From Pseudaquidulcibacter sp964443435 (GTDB lineage Bacteria; Pseudomonadota; Alphaproteobacteria; Caulobacterales; Aquidulcibacteraceae), in contig CAYUCW010000001.1 of the NCBI GenBank assembly GCA_964443435.1, forward strand, positions 62,001-126,000: 64,000 nt of DNA, written 5' to 3'. A program made the translations under genes and the position numbers. Shown piece after piece: positions 8,659 through 17,603 of the stretch (position 1 is its first letter; the number at the start of each line of letters is the position of its first letter). The notes beneath the pieces are model-generated. The model had not been told where the DNA came from. It searched no databases and worked only from the letters and a program-made list of their open reading frames with translations.

Positions 8659-11035
8659 TTTCGCCTGCTTTAAAGACCAAATTTTGAATATTATTATTAT
8701 ATTTGACCTTAACTTTTGCATTTAATTTAGATTTTATAATTGCTTGTTTTATCTTGCCATTTTCCCATTCAAAGCTAACTTCAAAGCCACCACGTGCTAG
8801 CATTCCTTTAATTTTGCCATTCTTCCATTCATTCGGGAGTGCGGGAAGGAACTCAATAATACCTGAATGACTTTGCAAAAGCATTTCAAGAATGCCAGAA
8901 GCACCGCCAAAATTTCCGTCAATTTGGAATGGAGGATGCGCATCAAAAAGATTATTATATGAACGTTTAGGGCTTAAAAGTCTTTTAATAACTGATAATG
9001 TTTGATCACCATCTTTTAAACGCGCCCATAGATTAATTCGCCAACCAATAGCCCATCCAGTTGAATCATCGCCTCTAATTAAAAGCGTCTTTTTTGCAGC
9101 ATTTGCAAGCGCAGGTGTCTTTTCTATAGTTATCTGTTCAGATGGATATAAACCATAAAGATGAGAAACATGTCTATGTTGTTGATCTGGTGCGTCATTA
9201 TCCCAATCTTCCTGCCATTCTTGCAATTGGCCTGACTTTCCAATTTTATCAGGCGGGAGTTTTGACATCATATTTGCAAATTCTTTTGATAAAGATTTAT
9301 CCTGATTAAGAAGTTTAGATGCAAGAATTGTTCTTGAAAATAAATCACGTAAGATTTGATTATCCATTGCAGGGCCGGCGCAAATCGAAGTTCCAAAACC
9401 ATGATTATTTTCAGGTGAAATTGAAGGATTTGTAACCATAAAGCCAGACTTTGGATCTTTTTGTAAAGTATCTAGGAAGAATAAGCTTGCACCTTTCATT
9501 AATGGGTAAAGTCTCTTTAAATAATTATTATCTGGATTAAATTCGTAAATATCCCATAGATTCTGCACGAGCCATGCACCTCCCATAGCCCACATACCCC
9601 ATTTTGCACCATCAGTAGGCATCGGAACACGCCATAAATCAGTATTATGATGAGCAACCCAGCCACGCGCATTATATACTTCTTTTGCAAATTTCGCACC
9701 GGTTGCCGAAAGTTCTTCAACCATTTCAAATAATGGATCTATGGTTTCAATAATATTTCCGACACCTGCAATCCAATAATTCATTTCGGTATTTATATTA
9801 ATTGTCCATTTAGAACCCCAAGGCGGATTGGTTTTATCATTCCAAATCCCTTGCAGATTTGCAGGTTGCCCTCCTTTTCTTGAAGAAGTTAATAATAAAT
9901 ATCTTCCATATTGTACATATAAAGCACACAAATCTGGATCTGGCTTTGAATTAAATTCTGCAATTCGTGTATTAGTGGGTAGTTCAGCTTGAGGTGTTTT
10001 TCCTAAATTAATTTGCAATCTATTATATTTTGATTGATAATTTTTAATATGATCAGCTTTGATGCTTTCAAAACCTTTTGCAACAGCCTTTGAAATTATT
10101 TCTTTATTTATTGAAATTGGGTCTGCCGTTAGAGTTTTATAATCCACAAAATTAGTCGCAATTGAAGTATAAATAACTACAGATTCTGCGCCTGTTACTA
10201 AGATGCTATTCCCAGTAATTTTTGCTTTGCCACCGGTTTGTATGATTTTTACACTTAATTCAAATTCCAAAGCGCCTGTATATTTGTCATGATTTGGATT
10301 TTTTCCTCTTATAATTATTGTTTCATTGTCTGGAATTATTAAATTTGCAGTTTGAGGTGAAGAAACAATTAATTCTGCATTAATTCCTTTTGGATATTCT
10401 GAACTAAGTTTTGTAACAATTACATCATCAATTTCAGAGGCAAAAGTTTCTCTTTTATATTGTCTTGCAGCGTTAAAGCTTGTTGTTGCAATTGCACTAG
10501 ATAAATCAAGCTCTCTTCTATAATCTTTTGAATTATCTATGCCCGGAGATAATATTAATAAATCCCCAATAGGTTGATAAGATGATTGACGTTTTAAATC
10601 TGCGAAGAAATCGCTATTAATTAAAGCTTCTGCCTCTGTATATTTACCATTAAAAACTAACTCCCTTATTTTTGGAAGTGAGTCTTTTGCCTTTGGGTTA
10701 ACTGGAAAATAAGGACCGCCCGAAAAAAAGTTACATTCATTGAATTGAATTCTATCGGTTGATATGCCTCCAAATACCATTGCGCCTAATCTGCCATTGC
10801 CAATAGGCAAAGCTTCTACCCATTCTGATGCAGGCGTATTATAGTATAGTTTTTGATTGTTATTATATTTGATGTTTAAACTTGGTTCATTTACGGCTTT
10901 CCCGTAATTTATTTCCTGTGCATTTGCATGCGATCCATTTGCTCCAAATGAAGATAAAAGGGCGTAATTAACCGAATTTTTTAAAATGGAGCGTCGCGAA
11001 ATCCATTTTTTTACCTTTAATGTATTTATATTCAT
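8639..11035 (-). CDS. Glycoside hydrolase family 95 (alpha-L-fucosidase / alpha-L-galactosidase)
   Basis: 798 residues, normal for GH95. An N-terminal twin-arginine-like signal (WISRRSILKNS, ending near HANAQ) suggests Tat export. The family's opening block is clear at residues ~65-105 (WVEALPIGNGRLGAMVFGG, then RIQFNECNFFSGGP). The catalytic region of GH95 is visible: the Asn-rich ININTEMNYW around residue 415, the Glu of SISPENN around 540 and the Asp of DGNFGG around 706. The family inverts alpha-1,2-linked L-fucose or L-galactose. In a pectin locus the substrate may be RG-II or xyloglucan side chains (inferred). The gene diverges from the PL26 gene, sharing a ~130-bp promoter region. Confidence 0.9.
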   Translation of the reverse strand: MNINTLKVKKWISRRSILKNSVNYALLSSFGANGSHANAQEINYGKAVNEPSLNIKYNNNQKLYYNTPASEWVEALPIGNGRLGAMVFGGISTDRIQFNECNFFSGGPYFPVNPKAKDSLPKIRELVFNGKYTEAEALINSDFFADLKRQSSYQPIGDLLILSPGIDNSKDYRRELDLSSAIATTSFNAARQYKRETFASEIDDVIVTKLSSEYPKGINAELIVSSPQTANLIIPDNETIIIRGKNPNHDKYTGALEFELSVKIIQTGGKAKITGNSILVTGAESVVIYTSIATNFVDYKTLTADPISINKEIISKAVAKGFESIKADHIKNYQSKYNRLQINLGKTPQAELPTNTRIAEFNSKPDPDLCALYVQYGRYLLLTSSRKGGQPANLQGIWNDKTNPPWGSKWTININTEMNYWIAGVGNIIETIDPLFEMVEELSATGAKFAKEVYNARGWVAHHNTDLWRVPMPTDGAKWGMWAMGGAWLVQNLWDIYEFNPDNNYLKRLYPLMKGASLFFLDTLQKDPKSGFMVTNPSISPENNHGFGTSICAGPAMDNQILRDLFSRTILASKLLNQDKSLSKEFANMMSKLPPDKIGKSGQLQEWQEDWDNDAPDQQHRHVSHLYGLYPSEQITIEKTPALANAAKKTLLIRGDDSTGWAIGWRINLWARLKDGDQTLSVIKRLLSPKRSYNNLFDAHPPFQIDGNFGGASGILEMLLQSHSGIIEFLPALPNEWKNGKIKGMLARGGFEVSFEWENGKIKQAIIKSKLNAKVKVKYNNNIQNLVFKAGETKTIQA

Positions 11036-11167
11036 TTGTATTAAATTCTCCCTTGATTGTTTTTGACAATATGTGATTAATGTTTAATATATCTGATAAA
11101 TATTTGGAAAATGCATATTTCATATATAAAAATATTAATTACATATAAAAATATCTTAGAGGAAAAT

Positions 11168-13891
11168 ATGAAAACATCAAGACGTAGTTTTTTACTTGCA
11201 GCATCTTGTTCAGCAATAAGTCTGAATACAATTGGTATTAATTCTAGCTTATTCGCCGCAAGTTTAAATAATACTGATTTAAAATGGCTTGATGGTGAAA
11301 AGCCGAATAATTTTAATGGAACAAGCTTTGGTATTCCTTTTCCAAAAGGCAGTTTAAATTCAAAATCAAAGCTTAAAATTATTTCAAAATCAGGTGAGAT
11401 TGCTTCGCAAACATGGCCAATTGCCTATTGGCCGGATAAATCGGTTAAATGGCTTGCGGTTGCAACTGAAGCAACTGAAAATCCTCAAGAAACCTATAGT
11501 CTTGTTGAAGGCGTTGCGGCACCGCCAAAAAATCCAATTTCACTAACTGAAACTTCGGAAGATATTCAGATAAAAAGCGGAAAAATTATTTGGACCGTTC
11601 CAAAATCTGGATCCGCTATTATTAAATCCGCGAAAATTGATTCCAATGAAGTGGTAAGTAATGTTGAACTTATCGCGCTTTCGCAATCAAACCCGTCAAT
11701 TGATGAAAGTGATACATCGGAAGTTAAACGCTTTAAAAGCAAAATTGAAAATGTTGTAATTGAACAAAATGGACAAGTTCGTAGCGTAATTAAAATTACG
11801 GGAAAGCATGCTTCGGAACAAAAATCTTGGCTCCCTTTTTCTTTGCGCTTGTATTTCTATGCAGGGGCAAAAAATGTTCGTGTAATGCATAGTTTTATTT
11901 ATGATGGCGATGAAACCAAAGACTTTATTCGTGGCCTAGGATTAACCCTAAATATACCTCTAAAAGATGAATTATATAATCGCCATATAAGAATTGCCGG
12001 CTCGGATAATGGAATATTCGCCGAAAGCGTAAGACCACTTACAGGCCTAAGAAGGGATCCTGGTAAAGCTTTCAAAGACGCGCAAATTAAAGGCAAAGCT
12101 GTCCCTGCTTTGACTAGTATGTCTCCTGCGGTAAGAAATACTCTTCAATATATTCCAACTTGGGGTGATTATAAATTATCACAATTATCATCGGACGGTT
12201 TCACAATAACTAAACGAACTGAAAAAGGTCATCCTTGGATTGATGCAAGTGCTTCAACTAAATCAAATGGTTTTGCTTATGTTGGAGGCTCTATGGGCGG
12301 TGCGGCAATCTCAATGACCGATTTCTGGCAAAGATGCCCATCGGCGCTTGATATAAGAAATGCCGCGACTGATAAGGCAAGTCTAACAGCTTGGATGTGG
12401 TCACCTGATGCTGAGCCTATGGATTTAAGGCCATATCGCCCAAGCATGGGTGTGGATACTACCCAAGAAGAAATTGAAACTTTAAACATAACCTATGAAG
12501 ATTATGAAATAGGTTGGGGCAGGGCATATGGTATTGCACGCACTACGGAATTTAACATCTGGGCATTAGAAACTACTGCTGAAAATAGTGAATTTGCAAA
12601 AATGGCAAATAGCGCAAGCAAAGCGCCAAGGCTTATTGTTTCACCTGAAAGGATTAAGCTTGCAAATGTTTTTGGTGCCTGGAGTTTACCTGATAAATCA
12701 GGGCCAATAAAAGCAAAAATCGAAAACCGCTTAGATTATCAATTAGATTTTTATATAAATCAACAAAAGCAACATAAATGGTATGGCTTCTGGAATTATG
12801 GCGATGTGATGCATACTTATGACGAAGATAGGCATATGTGGCGCTATGATATTGGCGGCTATGCATGGGCCAATTCCGAATTATCACCAGACTTATGGCT
12901 ATGGTATTCATATTTAAGAACAGGTCGTGCCGATGTCTTTAGATTTGCAGAGGCAATGACAAGGCAAACCGGTGAAGTTGATATTTACCATATTGGCCCT
13001 TGGAAAGGTTTTGGAACGCGCCATGGCGTGCAACCTTTTGCAGATTCTTCAAAGCAACCAAGAGTATCAAATGCGGCTTATAGAAGGATATATTATTATC
13101 TAACCGCAGATGAAAGAGTTGGCGATTTAATGCGGGATTTAAATGATTCAGATTATACGCTTAAGAATGTCAATATTTCACGTAAACTTGCCAATCAAGC
13201 GCCAAAAAATCCAGATCCTAATATTGTTGATTGTGGTTTTGGAACTTCTTGGGGTTCATTTATTGCTGCTTGGTTAACTGAATGGGAAAGAACTGGCGAT
13301 ATTAAATGGCGTGATAGAATTTTAAATGGAATGCAATCAATTGCCAAATTAAAAAATGGCTGGTTTGTTGGTGGTACTCAATATGACTTAAGAACTGGCA
13401 AGTTTTTAGGTACAGGAGATAGTGTCGCAATATCCCATTTGAATTGCGTGTTTGGCGTTTTCGAAATCCAAAGTGAGCTTTTTGACCTTTTAGATGCCAA
13501 TAAAATCAAGGATTATAAAAAAGTTTGGCTAGATTATTGTAAATATTATAATGCCCCTGCGGCTGAAATTGATGCATTTTTGGGTGTGAAAACTAGAGGA
13601 AGAAATCTTATAGAAGCGCATTCAAGGCTTACGGCTTATGCCGCAAAAGAGCTTAAGGATGAAAAATTAGCAGAGAGAGCGGTTTTTGAATTTATAAAAG
13701 GCGATGGAAGATTTGCAACAAACCTTTCGCCAACAATTAAGAAAATTAATCAACCCGCAGTTTTAAATAATCTTGATGAAGATGCAAGTATTTCAACAAA
13801 TGGCGCTTCGCAATGGGGGCTATCTGCTATTATAAATCTTGAATTATTAGGCGGAAAAATCGAAACTTATGGTGCGAAATATGTCAATTAA
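11168..13891 (+). CDS. Exo-rhamnogalacturonan lyase family protein (PL26 / YetA-like)
   Basis: 907 residues from the ATG at 11168, chosen because AGAGGA at 11157-11163 is a good ribosome binding site and because the protein then begins MKTSRRSFLLAASC, a twin-arginine signal; an ATG 19 codons upstream has neither. The mature start (LKWLDGEKPNNFNGTSFGIP, followed by SQTWPIAYWPDKSVKWLAVA) is the N-terminal RIFT-barrel domain of the PcRGLX/YetA family. A long alpha/alpha-barrel-like centre (~500-780) and a C-terminal domain follow. Characterised relatives remove unsaturated disaccharides from the end of rhamnogalacturonan-I. It overlaps the start of the GH43-like gene by 11 bp, so the two are co-translated. 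Confidence 0.8.
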   Translation: MKTSRRSFLLAASCSAISLNTIGINSSLFAASLNNTDLKWLDGEKPNNFNGTSFGIPFPKGSLNSKSKLKIISKSGEIASQTWPIAYWPDKSVKWLAVATEATENPQETYSLVEGVAAPPKNPISLTETSEDIQIKSGKIIWTVPKSGSAIIKSAKIDSNEVVSNVELIALSQSNPSIDESDTSEVKRFKSKIENVVIEQNGQVRSVIKITGKHASEQKSWLPFSLRLYFYAGAKNVRVMHSFIYDGDETKDFIRGLGLTLNIPLKDELYNRHIRIAGSDNGIFAESVRPLTGLRRDPGKAFKDAQIKGKAVPALTSMSPAVRNTLQYIPTWGDYKLSQLSSDGFTITKRTEKGHPWIDASASTKSNGFAYVGGSMGGAAISMTDFWQRCPSALDIRNAATDKASLTAWMWSPDAEPMDLRPYRPSMGVDTTQEEIETLNITYEDYEIGWGRAYGIARTTEFNIWALETTAENSEFAKMANSASKAPRLIVSPERIKLANVFGAWSLPDKSGPIKAKIENRLDYQLDFYINQQKQHKWYGFWNYGDVMHTYDEDRHMWRYDIGGYAWANSELSPDLWLWYSYLRTGRADVFRFAEAMTRQTGEVDIYHIGPWKGFGTRHGVQPFADSSKQPRVSNAAYRRIYYYLTADERVGDLMRDLNDSDYTLKNVNISRKLANQAPKNPDPNIVDCGFGTSWGSFIAAWLTEWERTGDIKWRDRILNGMQSIAKLKNGWFVGGTQYDLRTGKFLGTGDSVAISHLNCVFGVFEIQSELFDLLDANKIKDYKKVWLDYCKYYNAPAAEIDAFLGVKTRGRNLIEAHSRLTAYAAKELKDEKLAERAVFEFIKGDGRFATNLSPTIKKINQPAVLNNLDEDASISTNGASQWGLSAIINLELLGGKIETYGAKYVN

Positions 13892-14882
13892 GTCTATAAA
13901 AATATTACCTTTTTTAGTTTTTGCGCTTTTTTCATGTTCAAGTATAGAAACAGAAAGTTTTGCGCCAAAGCCTTTGTATCGGGATCCTATTTATGATGGT
14001 GCGGCCGATGTATCTATAATTAAAAATAGAGATACAAATGAATGGGAAATGTTTTATACAAATCGCCGCGCAACTCTAAAACTTGAAGATAAAACCGATG
14101 TGTCATGGGTGCATGCTACGCCAATTGGTATTGCCACTTCTAAAAATGGAAATGTTTGGAAATATAAACAAGTCGCGAATTTCCCCAAAGAATGTACGGG
14201 TGAAACATTATGGGCACCAGAGCTTTATTATGAGAATGGCGTCTATCATATGTGGCTAACAATAGTTCCAGGAGTTTTTAAAAATTGGAAGGGTGAAAGA
14301 TTTATAACGCATTTAACTAGTACTAATCTTCGTGATTGGAAGTGTAGTGATAAATTAGAGCTTGGCTCTAAAAAAGTGATTGATGCCGGAGTAATAAAGC
14401 TACCAAACAATAAATATCGCCTTTGGTTTAAGGATGAATTGGCAGGAAGCCGAATTTTTGCGGCCGATAGTGATGATCTTATTAATTGGAAGCGTGGCGA
14501 TAAAGTTATCGATAGAAACGCGGAAGGTCCAAAAGTTTTTGAATTTAAAGGCAAATATTGGCTTATTGCCGATATTTGGCAAGGATTAATGGTGCTCCAT
14601 TCTAATGATGCTTTAAATTGGACCAAGCAAGAAAAGCCTATTTTGCTAGAAGCGGGCTTAATGCCAACTGATAAATCAAAAGGTCAGCATCCCGACATAG
14701 TAGTGATTAATGATAGAGCTTTTATTTTTTATTTTGTACATCAAAATAACGAAGAAGAAGCCAAAAATGATAGCTATTTTCACCAGAGAACAGTTATTCA
14801 AGTAGCTGAAATTATCTATAAAGATGGCGAATTGACGATTGATAGAAATGCAAAAGTAAATTTATCTGAAGTCTTTAAATAA
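13881..14882 (+). CDS. GH43-like five-bladed beta-propeller glycosidase, lipoprotein
   Basis: 333 residues from the ATG at 13881; an upstream GTG-like start would add only four residues. The N-terminus is a lipoprotein signal with the lipobox LFSC (Cys19), so the enzyme is probably membrane-anchored. Three acidic residues sit where clan GH-F enzymes have them: Asp in RDPIYDGAADV (35-43), Asp in VIDAGVIKL, and Glu215 in the motif EGP. Repeated SxDLxxW-type blade motifs (STNLRDWKC, SDDLINWKR, SNDALNWTK) support the propeller. It may act on arabinan or galactan side chains or on oligomers freed by the PL26 lyase; the true specificity cannot be read from the sequence. It is the last gene of the PL26 operon. 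Confidence 0.7.
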   Translation: MSIKSIKILPFLVFALFSCSSIETESFAPKPLYRDPIYDGAADVSIIKNRDTNEWEMFYTNRRATLKLEDKTDVSWVHATPIGIATSKNGNVWKYKQVANFPKECTGETLWAPELYYENGVYHMWLTIVPGVFKNWKGERFITHLTSTNLRDWKCSDKLELGSKKVIDAGVIKLPNNKYRLWFKDELAGSRIFAADSDDLINWKRGDKVIDRNAEGPKVFEFKGKYWLIADIWQGLMVLHSNDALNWTKQEKPILLEAGLMPTDKSKGQHPDIVVINDRAFIFYFVHQNNEEEAKNDSYFHQRTVIQVAEIIYKDGELTIDRNAKVNLSEVFK

Positions 14883-14891
14883 GATAAGGTT

Positions 14892-15323
14892 TTAATTTTT
14901 TAAAATTATACCATCTTGCCATTTCGTTTCCCCATTTGCGGCATGTTCTTGCTTCCAAATGGGGAGGCGGCTTTTAATATTTTCAATAATAAATCTTGAA
15001 ACTATATAGGCTTCATCTCTATGTGGTGAGCCAACACAAATAATAAGACTTATTCCGCCAACTTCTAAATAGCCCTTATAGTGTTCAATAAATATTGAAA
15101 GCGGATATTTAGAAAGCTGTTTTGCGTCTGCTATAATCTCACCTAATATTTTTTGGGCTATTATTGGTGCGGCATCATAAAAAACCCCTTGCACATTTTG
15201 GCCTTCATGATGGTTTCTAACGCGGCCTATAAAAGTCAATGTTGCACCATTTTCAGGTAAGGCTACAAAGCTTTCCGCGGTTTCTATATTAATAGGATTC
15301 TCTGTAATTTCGTAGTGAAACAT
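14892..15323 (-). CDS. moaE: Molybdopterin synthase catalytic subunit MoaE
   Basis: 143 residues, full length. Family landmarks are FIGRVRNHHEG near residue 30, the VGSPHRDEAY block near 100, and the C-terminal PIWKQE with the active-site Lys. MoaE binds precursor Z and, with thiocarboxylated MoaD, adds the dithiolene sulfurs of molybdopterin. It is the last gene of the minus-strand moaC-moaD-moaE operon; its start and the moaD stop directly adjoin. Confidence 0.95.
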   Translation of the reverse strand: MFHYEITENPINIETAESFVALPENGATLTFIGRVRNHHEGQNVQGVFYDAAPIIAQKILGEIIADAKQLSKYPLSIFIEHYKGYLEVGGISLIICVGSPHRDEAYIVSRFIIENIKSRLPIWKQEHAANGETKWQDGIILKN

Positions 15324-15581
15324 CTATCCCCCTGAAACTGGCGGAAAAATAAGTAAGCTTGTGTCTTTTTCGATTAATTCGTCTTGTGATAAAAGCTCAT
15401 GCTCAGAGGCAATCGCGCAAGTTTCCAAAACCTTATCAAGATTTTCAAATTTAAAATTATCAAAAATGACTTTCTTAAGTTCATAAATTTGCATAGGATT
15501 ATTTATAATTATTGAAAAATGACCATCTGGGAAATAATCGCGCAAAAGTCCAAAAACTTGAAAATTAATTTTTATTTCCAT
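15324..15581 (-). CDS. moaD: Molybdopterin synthase sulfur-carrier subunit MoaD
   Basis: 85 residues, ubiquitin-like fold. The C-terminus FPPVSGG ends in the Gly-Gly needed for adenylation and thiocarboxylate formation. It overlaps the moaC 3' end by 10 bp and abuts moaE. No MoeB-type activating enzyme is present in the window. Confidence 0.95.
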   Translation of the reverse strand: MEIKINFQVFGLLRDYFPDGHFSIIINNPMQIYELKKVIFDNFKFENLDKVLETCAIASEHELLSQDELIEKDTSLLIFPPVSGG

Positions 15582-16066
15582 GCTTTTATCGCTTCTTTGA
15601 TTGTCTCTGGTACACCTTCTGAATTAAGCCAAACACCTGATTTACCGCCTTTTTTTGCAAGAAGCTTTACATTCGTAATTTTAAGATTGGCTTCTATCAT
15701 TTTTGTAGTGTCCCAAATATTTAATAAAGCGGCATTTACCCCGGATAAAGCTTCCATTTCTACGCCAGTTTTACCAAAACAAGTTGCCGTGCAATAAATT
15801 GTAAAGCTAAATTCCTCTTTATTTGGCTCGATCTCAATTCCTATATGATCTATCAAAAGAGGGTGACATAGAGGCATAATTTGAGGTGCAGCTTTTGCCC
15901 CTGAAATCCCTGCAATATTGGCAAGCGCAAGCACATCACCCTTTGGCATTTGATTATTTATTATAAGATTAAAGGCTTTTTCGCCAACAATAATTGTGCC
16001 GCACGCTATTGCAATTCTATTAGTATTTGGCTTATCGCCAATTGATATCATATTAAATTTTTTCAT
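15572..16066 (-). CDS. moaC: Cyclic pyranopterin monophosphate synthase MoaC
   Basis: 164 residues. The conserved stretch KGDVLALANIAGISGAK followed by PLCHPLLID, and EMEALSGVNAALL further on, identify MoaC, which converts the MoaA product 3',8-cyclo-GTP into precursor Z (cPMP). It is the first gene of the moaCDE operon, divergent from the TSUP permease with 83 bp between the starts. moaA lies separately, in the nasTS operon. Confidence 0.95.
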   Translation of the reverse strand: MKKFNMISIGDKPNTNRIAIACGTIIVGEKAFNLIINNQMPKGDVLALANIAGISGAKAAPQIMPLCHPLLIDHIGIEIEPNKEEFSFTIYCTATCFGKTGVEMEALSGVNAALLNIWDTTKMIEANLKITNVKLLAKKGGKSGVWLNSEGVPETIKEAIKAWK

Positions 16067-16149
16067 GCACTAATGATATTTTGCAAGCACTTACTTTACA
16101 AGCTTAGTTTATAAAGTTTATCATTTAAATTCGAAAGAATGACTTTTAA

Positions 16150-16890
16150 ATGCATAATGAAATTCTAATACCGCTATGTTTATTCTTTATAGCCTTTTTA
16201 TATTCAATTGTGGGACATGGCGGCGCATCGGGATATAGTGCAATTCTTGCGCTTTTTGGAATTGCTATTCCAAGTCTAAGGGTAAGTATTCTTATTCTCA
16301 ATATTGCGGTATCATTAATCGGCTTCACAAGGTTTAGTCTGAATAAACAAGTTAATTTTAAAATTCTTTTACCTCTGTTAGTGTTTTCAGTTCCTTGTGC
16401 GTATTTAGGTGGAAAGCTTGAAATTGATAAATCAATACTTGAATTATCAATAGGTTTTATTCTTGTAATAAGTGCAATTATAACAATAGTTTATGAGTAT
16501 TTGTTAAACTTAAAACAAGAAGAAAAACTCGCGCCGCCAAAATTATTACTTAAAGCTTCAACGGGTTCAATTCTTGGATTTTTATCTGGAATAACTGGCA
16601 TAGGTGGGGGCGTTTTTTTATCGCCGTTAATGCTTCATCTAAATTGGGCAAGGCTAAAAGAGATTTCTGGAATTGCCGCTGGGTTTATTTTATTCAATTC
16701 AATAGCTGGATTACTTGGGCAATTAAATAATCAAATTAGCTTGCCTAATAATTTCTATATTTGGGTAATTGCCGTTATTTTTGGAGGCTTATTGGGTTCA
16801 TGGCTTGGTGTGAAAAAATTTAGTAATAAAGCAATAAAGCTTTGTCTTGCAATTATTGTTTTGACAGCGGGCTTAAAACTAATTTTTTAA
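16150..16890 (+). CDS. TSUP (TauE/SafE) family membrane permease
   Basis: 246 residues, about eight membrane segments. Two family repeats each contain the Gly-rich motif: GHGGASGYSAILALFG near residue 25 and GFLSGITGIGGGVFLSPLM near 145. TSUP proteins move organosulfur or small anions such as sulfite, sulfonates or sulfoacetate; a few have been proposed for other anions. The gene lies between moaC and nasT in a nitrate and molybdenum-cofactor island where no classical nitrate transporter is visible, so an anion transport role for this pathway is possible but is inference from position only. Confidence 0.85.
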   Translation: MHNEILIPLCLFFIAFLYSIVGHGGASGYSAILALFGIAIPSLRVSILILNIAVSLIGFTRFSLNKQVNFKILLPLLVFSVPCAYLGGKLEIDKSILELSIGFILVISAIITIVYEYLLNLKQEEKLAPPKLLLKASTGSILGFLSGITGIGGGVFLSPLMLHLNWARLKEISGIAAGFILFNSIAGLLGQLNNQISLPNNFYIWVIAVIFGGLLGSWLGVKKFSNKAIKLCLAIIVLTAGLKLIF

Positions 16891-17015
16891 ATTGCCTAAA
16901 AAGTGTGCAATTGCATTTTTATTTTCTAAAAGCATTATTATTCGCATAAGAAATTTGTTTTGTTTTCAAAACTTTATTATTAAAGACTAATGTTGAAGCG
17001 TTTGGGTAAGCAAAA

Positions 17016-17603
17016 ATGATAATTTTGATAATAGACCCAGATAAAGAGCGCGCAAAGCTTGTCGAAGATGGTCTAAGAGCAGAGCAACAAAACAAAGATG
17101 CGATAATCCATTATTGGCCGCAATTTGAACTTATGCGCCTTAAAGATATAAACCCCGATATCGTAATTATCGCTTGCGAAAGCCCAGATAGGGACACACT
17201 GGACGCACTTCAAGTTGCCAATGAAGTTATCCCAAGACCCGTTGTTATGTTTACGGATAGAACGGATGCAAATTCAACCGCACACGCATTAGAAGCCGGT
17301 GTGGCGGCCTATGTGGTTGATGGTTATGTCCCAAATCGCATAAGCTCAATTCTTGAAGTGGCAACTCATAGATTTAAACAAAACCAAGCCCTTAAAGCAA
17401 ATCTTGATAAAGCAATCGCCGATCTTGCGGCGCGTAAACTTATTGATAAAGCAAAAGGGATACTTATGAAATCGCGAAATATCTCCGAAGATGATGCTTA
17501 TAAAATGCTTCGTAAGCATGCAATGGATAAAGCAAAACCAATGTCAGCAGTTGCACAAGATATATTAGCTATCGCCAACTTATTAAGCCCAGGTGATGAT
17601 TAG
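17016..17603 (+). CDS. nasT: NasT: ANTAR-domain RNA-binding antiterminator
   Basis: 195 residues. Residues 1-125 form a receiver-like domain (MIILIIDPDKERA, with DIVIIA in place of the usual phospho-Asp strand), so classical phosphorylation is doubtful. The C-terminal ANTAR domain (~135-190) is clear: LIDKAKGILMKSRNISEDDAYKMLRKHAM, the helix set that binds paired RNA hairpins with six-base loops. In characterised systems NasT releases transcription at leader terminators of nitrate genes and is held inactive by NasS until nitrate or nitrite binds. Its likely targets are the two leaders upstream of the porin and nirB. The stop is followed directly by the nasS start. Confidence 0.92.
   Translation: MIILIIDPDKERAKLVEDGLRAEQQNKDAIIHYWPQFELMRLKDINPDIVIIACESPDRDTLDALQVANEVIPRPVVMFTDRTDANSTAHALEAGVAAYVVDGYVPNRISSILEVATHRFKQNQALKANLDKAIADLAARKLIDKAKGILMKSRNISEDDAYKMLRKHAMDKAKPMSAVAQDILAIANLLSPGDD

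Noticed and set aside
16905..16930. Palindrome TGCAATTGCA with T-rich tail after the TSUP gene as a terminator
   Set aside because: The ten-base palindrome has no loop and would form only a very weak hairpin; not reported as a terminator.
16067..17015. Moco riboswitch or further ANTAR leader before moaC or nasT
   Set aside because: The 83-bp and 125-bp leaders are AT-rich and show no paired hexaloop hairpins, no terminator and no room for a Moco aptamer.
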